Below are positions 1 through 6,985 of a stretch of 45,259 bases of DNA, in pieces. Numbering within the stretch: position 1 is the stretch's first letter; every line of letters begins with the position of its first letter. The DNA is from Alicyclobacillus tolerans (lineage in GTDB: Bacteria > Bacillota > Bacilli > Alicyclobacillales > Alicyclobacillaceae). Below the pieces are notes generated by a model. The model was given only the letters and a program-made list of their open reading frames with translations, was not told the origin of the DNA and ran no database searches. Position numbers and translations under genes: made by a program. The stretch is taken from NCBI RefSeq assembly GCF_021739485.1, contig NZ_JAJFNK010000041.1, positions 1-45,259 on the forward strand, in the 5' to 3' direction.

Positions 1-77
1 GCTTTCGGACAACGAATCCGTCAATTTCGGGACAACTAATACCGTCAACCTTTGGACATTGTGCTCCAGCAGTAACA
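1..77. mobile_element. Terminal part of an IS21-like insertion sequence (cut by window edge)
   Basis: Read on the minus strand, this stretch starts TGTTACTGCT at position 77 and then shows three spaced copies of a motif of the form TGTCC-(C)-AAA-NN-TTGACGG, near 59-42, 35-18 and 12-1, about 24 bases apart. IS21-family elements begin with TGTT-like ends and carry several spaced internal repeats bound by the transposase IstA. No istA or istB is visible because the element would continue beyond position 1. The exact boundary at 77 is inferred from the TGTTA terminus; no target duplication can be checked. Confidence 0.5.
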
Positions 78-155
78 CATTATTCCTAAAAATCCCCAAC
101 GGATCACCACCTATGCAAAAAGCAATCCAGTAGATAACCACTTATAATCCAGCAA

Positions 156-473
156 CTATTCGTACTCCTTGTTTACCTTTAAGATTACCACATTTATACA
201 TAGGTGGACTATTGCATGTTCGTGGGATTGTTCATGCAAAGACCTTCCGCCGTAAGCTGAATACGGATCGGGTGTAAATGGCTCCTTTGCGGAGGCATCA
301 ATATAACTTGCGAAATTAAAAAAGCTCTCTGCTCGGAAAAAGAATCCCTCTGTGACCTTTGGTATCCAACTCAATTTTAAGTATTGAAATAGGCTCGATT
401 CTGTTGATGCCATAAGGGCAACAAGATATTGGTAACATTCGAAGTGGCATATCCATACAGTCAAGAATTGCAA
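156..473 (-). CDS. Hypothetical ORF of uncertain reality
   Basis: An open frame of up to 105 codons lies between the IS end and the next fragment. I do not recognise the protein. It is rich in aromatic residues and has no clear membrane segment, signal peptide or motif, and no good ribosome binding site precedes the longest start; an internal ATG at 413 is equally possible. It may be a remnant disturbed by the nearby insertion element or a chance frame. Confidence 0.22.
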   Translation of the reverse strand: MQFLTVWICHFECYQYLVALMASTESSLFQYLKLSWIPKVTEGFFFRAESFFNFASYIDASAKEPFTPDPYSAYGGRSLHEQSHEHAIVHLCINVVILKVNKEYE

Positions 474-514
474 GCATTACTCCAGATTTGCTCCCTTAAG
501 CAATTTAAATTCCA

Positions 515-760
515 TCACTGTTTTGGGGATTTTGAAAAGTTCTCTGCAACCTTCTCAGCTTCGGTCACACTTGTTTGTGAAAACATGTTTTGATATGGAT
601 AGTCAATACTATAAATAGCAACTACCTTGCCGTTTCGAGCATCAACAATCGCTTGGACGTAACTGATAGTCGTTAATCGGGAATTGTCTTGCAACGTTCT
701 GCACCACCAGCGCCCTTTAGCTGCAGATGATGAAAAATATCGTGACGGATGGATAGTTAG
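515..760 (-). pseudogene. C-terminal fragment of a small secreted-type protein
   Basis: The last ~75 codons of this frame look like real protein: a stretch reading VQAIVDARNGKVVAIYSID followed by an amphipathic helix and a stop at 515. That resembles the end of a PepSY-like beta-sheet domain, but the identification is weak. The frame runs back into the 3' end of the DUF4825 gene on the same strand with no start or ribosome binding site of its own, so the N-terminal part seems to be missing. It is best read as a truncated gene; a chance ORF cannot be excluded. Confidence 0.33.
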
Positions 761-1311
761 TTGGTTTGACCGAAAAACGTTTGAAATGCATTCGTCGCAT
801 ATTTCAAATCGGATAACTTGCTCTGCACGTCCTGTTGCCAAGTTGATGCATTAGTGAGCTTGCCCGCTGTTACACCGTACCACGATTCCACTCGTGCTCG
901 CGTCGTATGATATGAGGCACCTGAAAAAGTAAAGGTGATCGCGTTCAAGTTATCGATCAGCGCAAGGTTGGCTGTGGCATCGTAGACCAGGCTGGCTTGA
1001 AATTGACTCATCGCCATCCCAAGATCCTGCACTGACTCTGTGTAGCGTATGTCGAGTTCATGAGCCGTTGGGTGAATGAGAAACGTGTGCGGAACATTCG
1101 CAAATGGCAAATTTGCATTCAAGTTCTCGTCATTTGAATTATTGCCCATGTATGGGCTTTTGAACTTCACGATGTTTTTAAAATCATTAGTCTGGGGATT
1201 TAACTGTGCCGTCGCATACTGCTGTTGTCGATGACGAATCTTGGCTTTAACCCCAAATTCGATGAAGCACAGCGCGACCACGCCAACAATGACTAAAACG
1301 ATAATGGCCAC
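757..1311 (-). CDS. DUF4825 domain membrane-anchored protein
   Basis: The ~184-residue product starts with a membrane segment (IIVLVIVGVVALCFI) and continues with an extracytoplasmic domain. Residues ~48-70 carry the FKSPYMGNNSNDENLNANLP pattern (K-S-PYxGxNS...NLP) typical of DUF4825, a Firmicutes domain of unknown function often found on anti-sigma-like or envelope proteins. The annotated GTG start at 1311 has no ribosome binding site. A better initiation region lies just upstream: AAGGGGGATAC then a GTG at 1331 encoding MRRKDK, a basic flank suited to a membrane anchor. It is out of frame by one base across an AAAA run near 1312-1315. Either the short GTG start is used or one A is missing from the run. 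Same strand as its neighbours. Confidence 0.72.
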   Translation of the reverse strand: MAIIVLVIVGVVALCFIEFGVKAKIRHRQQQYATAQLNPQTNDFKNIVKFKSPYMGNNSNDENLNANLPFANVPHTFLIHPTAHELDIRYTESVQDLGMAMSQFQASLVYDATANLALIDNLNAITFTFSGASYHTTRARVESWYGVTAGKLTNASTWQQDVQSKLSDLKYATNAFQTFFGQTN

Positions 1312-1426
1312 ATTTTGTCTTTTCGTCGCACGTATCCCCCTTGTTCGAAAGAAACTGCATTTTCATGCCGATATCCATTCACACGGTTCTTCAACTTAAG
1401 CCCCCCTTCGTTGATTCACGAACGAC

Positions 1427-1675
1427 TCACTCATTGGAACGTTTACTCTCTAGGTAATCAATAATTTTTTGGATAGCGATACTATTGCAAAGTGCAAGAA
1501 CACCAAAAACAAGCCACACAATGGACATGGCTCTCACCAATGGGTAGTCAAAATTGTAATTCGCATGATGCACAAGACCTCTTATAAAATCCACTATCGC
1601 CCAAACGAACGAAATGACCATTATGATGTTAAGTACCATGGGTATATTCGTGGGTAGTTTTTTTCTCTCCTTCAA
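1427..1675 (-). CDS. Small two-helix membrane protein
   Basis: This 82-residue product has a short basic N-terminus, a hydrophobic segment at residues ~13-33 and a second at ~48-68, then a charged tail (YLESKRSNE). That makes it a small integral membrane protein with both ends probably inside. A purine-rich GAAGGAGAG stretch precedes the ATG. I do not recognise the family. Its neighbours on the same strand are also membrane or envelope proteins, but gaps of more than 70 bases on either side do not show an operon. Confidence 0.6.
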   Translation of the reverse strand: MKERKKLPTNIPMVLNIIMVISFVWAIVDFIRGLVHHANYNFDYPLVRAMSIVWLVFGVLALCNSIAIQKIIDYLESKRSNE

Positions 1676-1749
1676 AAAAGCCCCCCCTACGGTTGGTGGC
1701 TATTCTTACCCTGGTGTGCAACGAGACTGCTGTGGAACGACGTGCATGG

Positions 1750-1863
1750 TTATTCGTATTTTACCACGAGCGGGATGAGGAGTTGGCGATGACGATAGGC
1801 ATGAATAGTGTAGGCTGAGAACCCTTTCTGTTGCTTCACATCCAGGAACATGCTTTGATGCAT
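1750..1863 (-). pseudogene. Scrap resembling the N-terminal (core-binding) domain of a tyrosine recombinase
   Basis: The last 38 codons of a minus-strand frame ending at 1750 read MFLDVKQQKGFSAYTIHAYR, close to the XerC/XerD-type SAM-like pattern (FLxYLxxxKGLSxxTxxxYRRDL). The frame stops about 15 residues later, and nothing resembling the catalytic domain with its R-H-R-Y residues follows towards lower coordinates. It overlaps the end of the hydrolase gene in another frame only in its non-homologous upstream part. A decayed phage or integron-type integrase is the best reading, but the match is short. Confidence 0.35.
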
Positions 1864-1921
1864 CCGAGAGACGCACGCTTTCAACCTCCTCAAGATAATC
1901 CGACGTTTGAGACGTTTTTTA

Positions 1922-2863
1922 TCAGAGTTGGCTGTCTGTAGGCTTAGCAAAGATCCAGTCGGCAATGTCGTTTATCACTTGTTGGTCAACTCGCTGCGCA
2001 ACCTTGTACTCTTTCTTTGCCTTCAGTATCTTTCCATAAACGGATGGCATAAACGCATGATTCAGGTTGGGGTATAGTTTAAATGTTACATTTGGTTTTT
2101 CACTTAATGATGCTCTGTAGGCGTTAAAATCCCGTTCCACAGATACCTGAAAGTCCTTCTCGCCTTGCATAATGAGAACTGGTTTATGCGATTCGCTCAG
2201 ATAATTGATGGCTTGATGCTCACCCATCTCTTTGAAGTAATAAGCTCGTGCATATTTACCTAAAACCAGGGTTGATTTTGCTTCTTCATCATTCAGATTG
2301 TAAATGTTATGGAATTTGGATGATAACTTTGCGATCTGTTTCTTCGCGATGATTTGTAAAAACCGATTTAACGAATCCAGAACATCATGGTTTTGGTCCA
2401 TTATAATTTCCTCTAGTTTTCGGGGAGAACCAGCCATAATAATGATTCCGGCGAAATCCCCACCTTCAGCATCGATTCGCGGCGCTAACATTCCTCCCAT
2501 GCTATGCCCGAGAATAAACACTTTGTTTGAATCGATCCGTATGTCTTTTCGTAAAAGGTCAGCCGCAAGAATCGCGTCCTCAATGGTTTCTTCTCTTACG
2601 GATAATCCTGCGTCGGTCTTCATTTGCTTGCCATAAACAAATGTTCTCTTGTCATAACGTAACACTGCAATTCCTTTTTCCGACAAGCCTTGAGCTAGGT
2701 CCTTGAACGGGCTGATATTCCCGACTTTTTCATCCATATTGCTTGGACCAGAACCATGAACCAAGACCACGGCTGGGAGTAAGCCGTTCCCATCAGGAAT
2801 GGCTAATATGCCGTTTAGCGGGTAATTCGTCTCAGCTCCTAAGACGATTTTTTCATTTATCAT
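1922..2863 (-). CDS. Alpha/beta hydrolase
   Basis: This is a cytoplasmic serine hydrolase of about 313 residues. It shows the oxyanion-type HGSG motif near residue 37, RYDKR after the second strand, the nucleophile elbow GHSMGG around residues 120-125, a late acidic turn (GEKDFQV) and a C-terminal LNHAF histidine. Together these give the Ser-Asp-His triad. The overall form resembles the dienelactone-hydrolase/BAAT-like peptidase-esterase group; the substrate cannot be read from sequence. I chose the ATG at 2863 because GGAGGGG stands correctly before it; the longer frame begins at a GTG (2878) inside that ribosome binding site. It lies 38 bases downstream of the sdpI-like gene on the same strand and may be cotranscribed with it. 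Confidence 0.85.
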   Translation of the reverse strand: MINEKIVLGAETNYPLNGILAIPDGNGLLPAVVLVHGSGPSNMDEKVGNISPFKDLAQGLSEKGIAVLRYDKRTFVYGKQMKTDAGLSVREETIEDAILAADLLRKDIRIDSNKVFILGHSMGGMLAPRIDAEGGDFAGIIIMAGSPRKLEEIIMDQNHDVLDSLNRFLQIIAKKQIAKLSSKFHNIYNLNDEEAKSTLVLGKYARAYYFKEMGEHQAINYLSESHKPVLIMQGEKDFQVSVERDFNAYRASLSEKPNVTFKLYPNLNHAFMPSVYGKILKAKKEYKVAQRVDQQVINDIADWIFAKPTDSQL

Positions 2864-2901
2864 TGAGCTCCCCTCCACAAGTTAAGAGCAAAAACGCGCC
2901 T

Positions 2902-3558
2902 TTAGCCACGGTCTCGACCGTCTCTCGCGTAAAAATACGATGCGACGATGGTAATGAGCGCCCACAAAAGAATCGGTCCAACCGCTGCCAAAACCATCAG
3001 CTTACTGATGGGCAAAACCCAAGCGAGAAGAATTATCAGAATAGACGTCGGGATGCCGAGTTGCCCGCCAAACCGGTGCGTTCGAGTCCAGCTTGCTTCG
3101 CTTGACAGGGTCCAAGGAGTTCGAATCCCAATCCACCAATTCGGTTGAAGACGAGGCAACACATTACCGATCAACATAAACATCATCCCGTACGCGGTTA
3201 GCGCCAAACGCATAGACGCCCCGAAGTGTAAAAGATGTCCTAAAACCGTGAGGTAAATCAAGCCAATACACACTATAATGACACCGCCGATATATCGATA
3301 AGTCGACCAAAAGGAATTGTAGTTTTTTTTCTTTGGGTCAATTCTCCACAAAACGTGCCATAAGAGTATGATAACCAGCATAATCGCCGGTTCGTACAAA
3401 ACCGCCAACAGACGCGGAATGAATAGACCCGGTTTCCCAACCGAATTAACATGGCTTGGAACCTGTTCAGGAAGATGAAAGTACGTAACCATCCCGAGCA
3501 CAATTACCAAAATCCACGAAAGCCAGCCCCACCACGGCATTGCCATTTTCTTATTCAT
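2902..3558 (-). CDS. sdpI: SdpI family membrane protein
   Basis: The product has about 218 residues and six hydrophobic segments. The N-terminal part has the DUF1648-type LPEQVPSHVNSVGKPG loop, and the C-terminal half has the SdpI-type region with NWWIGIRTPWTLSSEASWxRTHR. In Bacillus subtilis SdpI gives immunity against the toxin SdpC and sequesters the repressor SdpR at the membrane. No sdpABC toxin genes are seen here, so this may be a stand-alone sensor or immunity protein. The start at 3558 follows GGAGGTG and overlaps the end of the sdpR-like gene by 8 bases, so the two are translationally coupled. The longer in-frame extension upstream is only sdpR read out of frame. Confidence 0.85.
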   Translation of the reverse strand: MNKKMAMPWWGWLSWILVIVLGMVTYFHLPEQVPSHVNSVGKPGLFIPRLLAVLYEPAIMLVIILLWHVLWRIDPKKKNYNSFWSTYRYIGGVIIVCIGLIYLTVLGHLLHFGASMRLALTAYGMMFMLIGNVLPRLQPNWWIGIRTPWTLSSEASWTRTHRFGGQLGIPTSILIILLAWVLPISKLMVLAAVGPILLWALITIVASYFYARDGRDRG

Positions 3559-3826
3559 CGCTATCACCACCTCCAAAGTGTTCAAGAAGCCATGCAAGCC
3601 ATTCCTGCAAAATCGTTGTGTTGAGCCTATAAATAATGAAAGTTCCTTCCCGCTGGTCCACAACCAGATTTGCATTTTTAAGCACTGTCAAATGACGGCT
3701 GATGGTGGGCTGAGCGTGTGTAAAGTGATCGGCAATCTCGCCTGCCGTTTTTGGTCCTTCCTTCAATAATTCAATGATCTTTCTGCGTGTTGCATCAGAC
3801 ATTGCCTTAAAAACACTCTCATTCAT
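3551..3826 (-). CDS. sdpR: ArsR family autorepressor, SdpR type
   Basis: A 91-residue winged-helix protein with the ArsR pattern FKAMSDATRRKIIELLKEG, a recognition helix region AQPTISRHLTVLKNANLV and a wing (REGTFIIYRLN), ending in a short tail close to that of B. subtilis SdpR (LNTTxLQ). It has no cysteine metal site, as expected for the SdpR branch. It is the first gene of a two-gene operon with sdpI. Regulation is readable: its promoter (3882-3910) has a 14-base palindrome filling the spacer, so binding there would block RNA polymerase and give autorepression. Confidence 0.88.
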   Translation of the reverse strand: MNESVFKAMSDATRRKIIELLKEGPKTAGEIADHFTHAQPTISRHLTVLKNANLVVDQREGTFIIYRLNTTILQEWLAWLLEHFGGGDSDE

Positions 3827-3881
3827 CGTCCATCACAGACCTTCCTTGCCGCATCGTAATAACGATTCCCAAGTTAACATG

Positions 3882-3910
3882 ATTATATAGCTAAATAGCT
3901 AATAAGTAAA
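3882..3910 (-). promoter_or_regulatory. sdpRI promoter with a palindromic operator in the spacer
   Basis: On the minus strand TTTACT (3910-3905) and a perfect TATAAT (3887-3882) are separated by 17 bases. The spacer includes TAGCTATTTAGCTA (3901-3888), two TAGCTA half-sites two bases apart. The overlap with the core promoter suggests autorepression by the SdpR-like protein. The region from 3911 to 4108 shows no other feature I can support. Confidence 0.7.
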
Positions 3911-4108
3911 TATACAAATGTTACAAAGGCACAGCATAAGTCCATCCATACGTCTGAAATCAAGCATGATCTCGCTCACGCACGTATCGACAAAGCGAAT
4001 ACCATCGACACGCTTACGGAAACTAACTCCTCACCGTCCACGCCGTACATGCGTGATATCTGATCGGTCGGACTCGGAGTGATATCTAAGGTTCAACAGT
4101 GACAGGAG

Positions 4109-4290
4109 TTATTGGCTATTACCCTCAGGCGTCTGTCGCACTGTAATTAAGTCAAACCGGTTCCCATACAAATCTTCGACTACAACTTCGCGCCCATATG
4201 GCATATCCTTTGGCTCGCCGTAGAACACGACGCCCTTCTCCTTCATTGCGAAGTTCTGCAAAAGAACAAGACCGAGTTGTTGAGGTCTCG
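4109..4290 (-). pseudogene. C-terminal remnant of a second VOC (glyoxalase-fold) gene
   Basis: About 60 codons ending at 4109 encode a typical final VOC module: a helix with MKEKGVVFYGEP, then PYGREVVVEDLYGNRFDLI and a stop. DLYGNRFDL is the conserved metal-site strand of glyoxalase/bleomycin-resistance proteins. No start codon, ribosome binding site or N-terminal module remains. The remnant begins in or directly after the terminator of the intact VOC gene just upstream on the same strand, so it looks like the tail of a partly deleted tandem paralogue. Confidence 0.65.
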
Positions 4291-4299
4291 TTCTTTTGA
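4262..4299 (-). terminator. Hairpin downstream of the VOC gene
   Basis: AAGAACAAGACC (4262-4273) pairs with GGTCTCGTTCTT (4284-4295), a 12-bp stem with one mismatch. On the minus strand it is followed by TTTTGC, giving a plausible intrinsic terminator 20 bases after the VOC stop codon. It also overlaps the start of the VOC remnant reading frame. Confidence 0.55.
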
Positions 4300-4316
4300 T
4301 TCAGTAACAAACAACT

Positions 4317-4685
4317 TTACTTATGCTCCCGGAGTCCAAATTCGTTCCCATCGATGTCACGGAATGCAGTAAATATCCCGAATCCCAATTCTTTGGGTTC
4401 GTCAATATCCACGCCTTTCGCTTTAAGTTCAGCATAGGTCTTCTTGATGTCATCCGTTTGGAAAACAACACCAACCCTGATTTGGTTCCAGTCTTGCATC
4501 ATTGATTTAGGGTACAAGGTAATGCAACTCACTGCACCAGGCGGCGCAAGTTCAACCCAATATGCCGTAGGACCCATCGGGAATTTCTTTTGAATTTCAA
4601 AACCGATTTTTTCGCCCCAAAACTTTTCAGATTCCTCTTGGTTATCAACGTACACGGTCACGGTAGCGATTTTACTGAGCAACAT
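4317..4685 (-). CDS. VOC family protein
   Basis: A 122-residue two-module vicinal-oxygen-chelate protein. The N-terminal module is IATVTVYVDNQEESEKFWGEKIGF; the second contains FQTDDIKKTYAELKAKGV and ends with FRDIDGNEFGL, the usual DxxGNxxxL metal-site strand. Family members include glyoxalases, dioxygenases and drug-binding resistance proteins, so the exact activity is open. The ATG at 4685 follows AAGGGAG. It is monocistronic, closed by the hairpin at 4262-4299 and followed by the tail of a second VOC gene. Confidence 0.88.
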   Translation of the reverse strand: MLLSKIATVTVYVDNQEESEKFWGEKIGFEIQKKFPMGPTAYWVELAPPGAVSCITLYPKSMMQDWNQIRVGVVFQTDDIKKTYAELKAKGVDIDEPKELGFGIFTAFRDIDGNEFGLREHK

Positions 4686-4851
4686 TCATCTCCCTTTCCT
4701 TGATTATCTCATCTTCATTAACACTAACACATTGTCCGCTAATTGCGTTGATCTGCACACTAACGACATAACCCCAAAAATCCCCCCGCGCTTCGCTCGT
4801 GATCGTCCCGTCGCACTTCCGTTGGCACGAGTACAAATCATGAGTCTTTCG

Positions 4852-5685
4852 TCAACGGTTGAAGTAATGACCTTGTTCAAGGTCCGGGATGAGTTCAGGG
4901 TGCACTGGACGCCATCCCAAGAGTTCCTGAGTCTCTGCGCTTGACCTCGGGATATCGAGCGCCGCAATGGTGCCTAGAAAGCCGAAGTGGACATTTGCCT
5001 GTTCACGGGGAATGCTGACCACCGGCACATCTAAGTGCTTACCAATGACACTTGCGATGTCGCGAAATGGCACCTCCTCATCGGCGACCCCATCCAGCTG
5101 TGAACCTGCTGGCGCCTTTTCTAGCGCGAGGCGAAATAGGTGTGCCGCGTCAAGACGGTGCACAGCCGTCCAACGGTTGGACCCGTCCCCGACGTATGCA
5201 GAGACTCCCTTTTCGCGCGCGATGTTGATGAGTCTTGGCACGAAGCCTTTGTCCCCCTCACCGTGTACCGACGGTGCTAGCGACACGATTGATGTCCGAA
5301 CCCTATGTTCAGCCAGTTCGAGTACCACATTCTCTGATGCTGTCCCGTTTGCATGCGCGGTGATCACGAACGGCTTGCCGGAGCCCTTGAGCGCTGCCCC
5401 AAGTGTCTCCACAGCACGTAGATCGGTTTTGAGTGAGCCCGCAAAATCGGAGAAGTCGTGCTTAAACGCCAAGTGAATCACGCCGTCCGCTGTGGCGGCT
5501 GCACTTCGAAGACTCTCCAAGTCGTCAAGTGCCCCGAAATGCACCTCGGCACCAGCTGCCTTCAATACCGAGGTGCCATTATCTGAACGGGCAAGTCCCA
5601 CAACCTTATGACCGGCATTGATGAGTTCTCCGACGACAGCGGAACCGATGTAGCCAGTTGCTCCTGTGACAAAAACACGCATCAT
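4852..5685 (-). CDS. NAD-dependent epimerase / atypical SDR oxidoreductase
   Basis: This 277-residue protein begins with the extended-SDR nucleotide site VTGATGYIGSAV and continues with HFGALDDLESL, ADGVIHLAF and a C-terminal substrate-binding part that ends ELLGWRPVHPEL, as in epimerase/dehydratase-like SDRs. The canonical YxxxK is not evident (the region reads TASENVV...), which is common in atypical SDRs of this group. AAGGGGGATATC precedes two in-frame ATG codons at 5685 and 5682. It is transcribed divergently from a MerR-family regulator and lies behind a MerR-type 19-bp-spacer promoter, so it is probably that regulator's target. Confidence 0.85.
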   Translation of the reverse strand: MMRVFVTGATGYIGSAVVGELINAGHKVVGLARSDNGTSVLKAAGAEVHFGALDDLESLRSAAATADGVIHLAFKHDFSDFAGSLKTDLRAVETLGAALKGSGKPFVITAHANGTASENVVLELAEHRVRTSIVSLAPSVHGEGDKGFVPRLINIAREKGVSAYVGDGSNRWTAVHRLDAAHLFRLALEKAPAGSQLDGVADEEVPFRDIASVIGKHLDVPVVSIPREQANVHFGFLGTIAALDIPRSSAETQELLGWRPVHPELIPDLEQGHYFNR

Positions 5686-5732
5686 GATATCCCCCTTAAC
5701 CAGTGGAGTTGTTGCGTTGCTTGAACAATTGC

Positions 5733-5763
5733 AGTCTAAACTATAGAGTTAACTCTAAGGCAA
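5733..5763 (-). promoter_or_regulatory. MerR-type promoter/operator between the SDR and merR-like genes
   Basis: On the minus strand TTGCCT (5763-5758) and TAGACT (5738-5733) are separated by 19 bases, the long spacer characteristic of MerR-activated promoters. A perfect 14-base palindrome, TAGAGTTAACTCTA (5757-5744), sits in that spacer directly after the -35. The geometry points to the SDR gene as the activated target, with the divergent merR-like gene autoregulated from the same site. Confidence 0.72.
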
Positions 5764-5785
5764 GTCGTCTTTAGGAGTGATTTAC

Positions 5786-6190
5786 ATGAAGATTCAAGAG
5801 TTAGCCAAAAAAACGGGTTTAACAGCCTACACAATTCGTTTTTATGAAAAGGAAGGCTTGTTGGATAGTCGGCACGTCCGGAGAGAGGAAAATAACTACC
5901 GTAACTATTCAAACGAGGCTATCGAACGTCTGAAACTGGTTAAGAAATTCCAGGGGTTAGGTTGTTCGCTCGCCGAACTGAAGGAAATATTGAAAGACCG
6001 TGATACAAATATGCGCACCAACCTCGAAGTCATTGAATGGATTCGCCAAAAGATAAGCGAGATCGAACGCAAGAAGGACGAATTAGATCAGATTCTTGGA
6101 ACGCTTAACTGGATGTTGGAATACAGAATTGCATTGATAAATGACCCACAAAAAGCTCGCTCTATGTTACCAGTTCGCCATTCGGATTAA
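5786..6190 (+). CDS. MerR family transcriptional regulator
   Basis: The ~134-residue protein opens with the MerR helix-turn-helix IQELAKKTGLTAYTIRFYEKEGLL, the wing with NNYRNYSNEAIERLKLVKKFQGLGCSL, and a C-terminal dimerisation coiled coil (residues ~80-115, rich in E and K). The effector region has no conserved cysteine set, so it is more like the organic-compound or aldehyde-sensing branch than the metal-sensing one. I use the ATG at 5786 with AGGAG eight bases upstream rather than the GTG at 5777. It faces the SDR gene across an operator palindrome. Confidence 0.88.
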   Translation: MKIQELAKKTGLTAYTIRFYEKEGLLDSRHVRREENNYRNYSNEAIERLKLVKKFQGLGCSLAELKEILKDRDTNMRTNLEVIEWIRQKISEIERKKDELDQILGTLNWMLEYRIALINDPQKARSMLPVRHSD

Positions 6191-6374
6191 GTCGTGCTTG
6201 GTATTCAGGATGCCTCTCTCTATGCTGCCCGAGAGTCCCGAAGCTACAAGAACCAATCCCATTGCATGTGTATTCCGTCTCCCCTTGCACGCTTGTGCGG
6301 ATGTGCCCCCTATTGTTCTACATCAGTGACAACATACCCTGATTCTTTGTCGACGGTATAGAATTCTTCACGGT

Positions 6375-6827
6375 TTAATCAGTACGTCCTTGAAGCCATC
6401 GGGTAAACCTAAAGTTCCATAGAACCATGAGTAACAATACCGGGTAGCACAACGCTGAGTACCACAATTTCCACTTGGTGTAGTAAAAAAATCCAGATTT
6501 TAACGCTGCAACTTCGTACACAAGGCAAAATACCGTCCAGCCAATAATGTACATCGATGTGTGAAGTTTTGTTATTTTGTACGGAAAGTAGTTTAAAAAA
6601 ATGGCGTTTACAGGTGGATATATTAACATCGCGGGAAGTCCGGACCATTGGAAACCAGGCGAGACATACCCGAATAAGTTCAGATGCAGATCCAAAATTA
6701 TGTCAGACAGTCCTTCTAGTACAAGTGAAAATAATACTGTCGACCAGACTTGAAGCCCCGATATATGTTTCGGCATCAATATGGCTGTTGTGTAGAAAAC
6801 CACAAGGGAAATAACTAAAAATAACAT
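6375..6827 (-). CDS. CBO0543 family membrane protein
   Basis: About 150 residues with roughly five hydrophobic segments and the layout of the CBO0543 family of Firmicutes membrane proteins. Recognisable parts are a FSLVLEGLSDIILDL segment, the FGYVSPGFQWSGLPAMLIYPP loop (proline-aromatic, characteristic) and the GFFYYTKWKLWYSALCYP loop. The function of the family is unknown. The ATG at 6827 is preceded by AAAGGGAG; the longer frame from 6854 has no such signal. Sequence 6191-6374 between this gene and the MerR gene shows nothing I can support. Confidence 0.75.
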   Translation of the reverse strand: MLFLVISLVVFYTTAILMPKHISGLQVWSTVLFSLVLEGLSDIILDLHLNLFGYVSPGFQWSGLPAMLIYPPVNAIFLNYFPYKITKLHTSMYIIGWTVFCLVYEVAALKSGFFYYTKWKLWYSALCYPVLLLMVLWNFRFTRWLQGRTD

Positions 6828-6985
6828 GTGCTCTCCCTTTCCACGTCGAAACATGCTCGAAATCTAAGCTTCCCAATTTGGAGGATTTTCAATTCTCCTT
6901 CAAGCACCGCATCGGCAAGTTCATGACCGAATTGTATTATTCCAATATTTGTATCCAAATGGAGTGGGCGTGGCATTATAAGACC

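Noticed and set aside
4704..4967. 87-codon minus-strand ORF between the VOC and SDR genes
   Set aside because: Its upstream half is the SDR gene read in another frame and it lacks a start signal.
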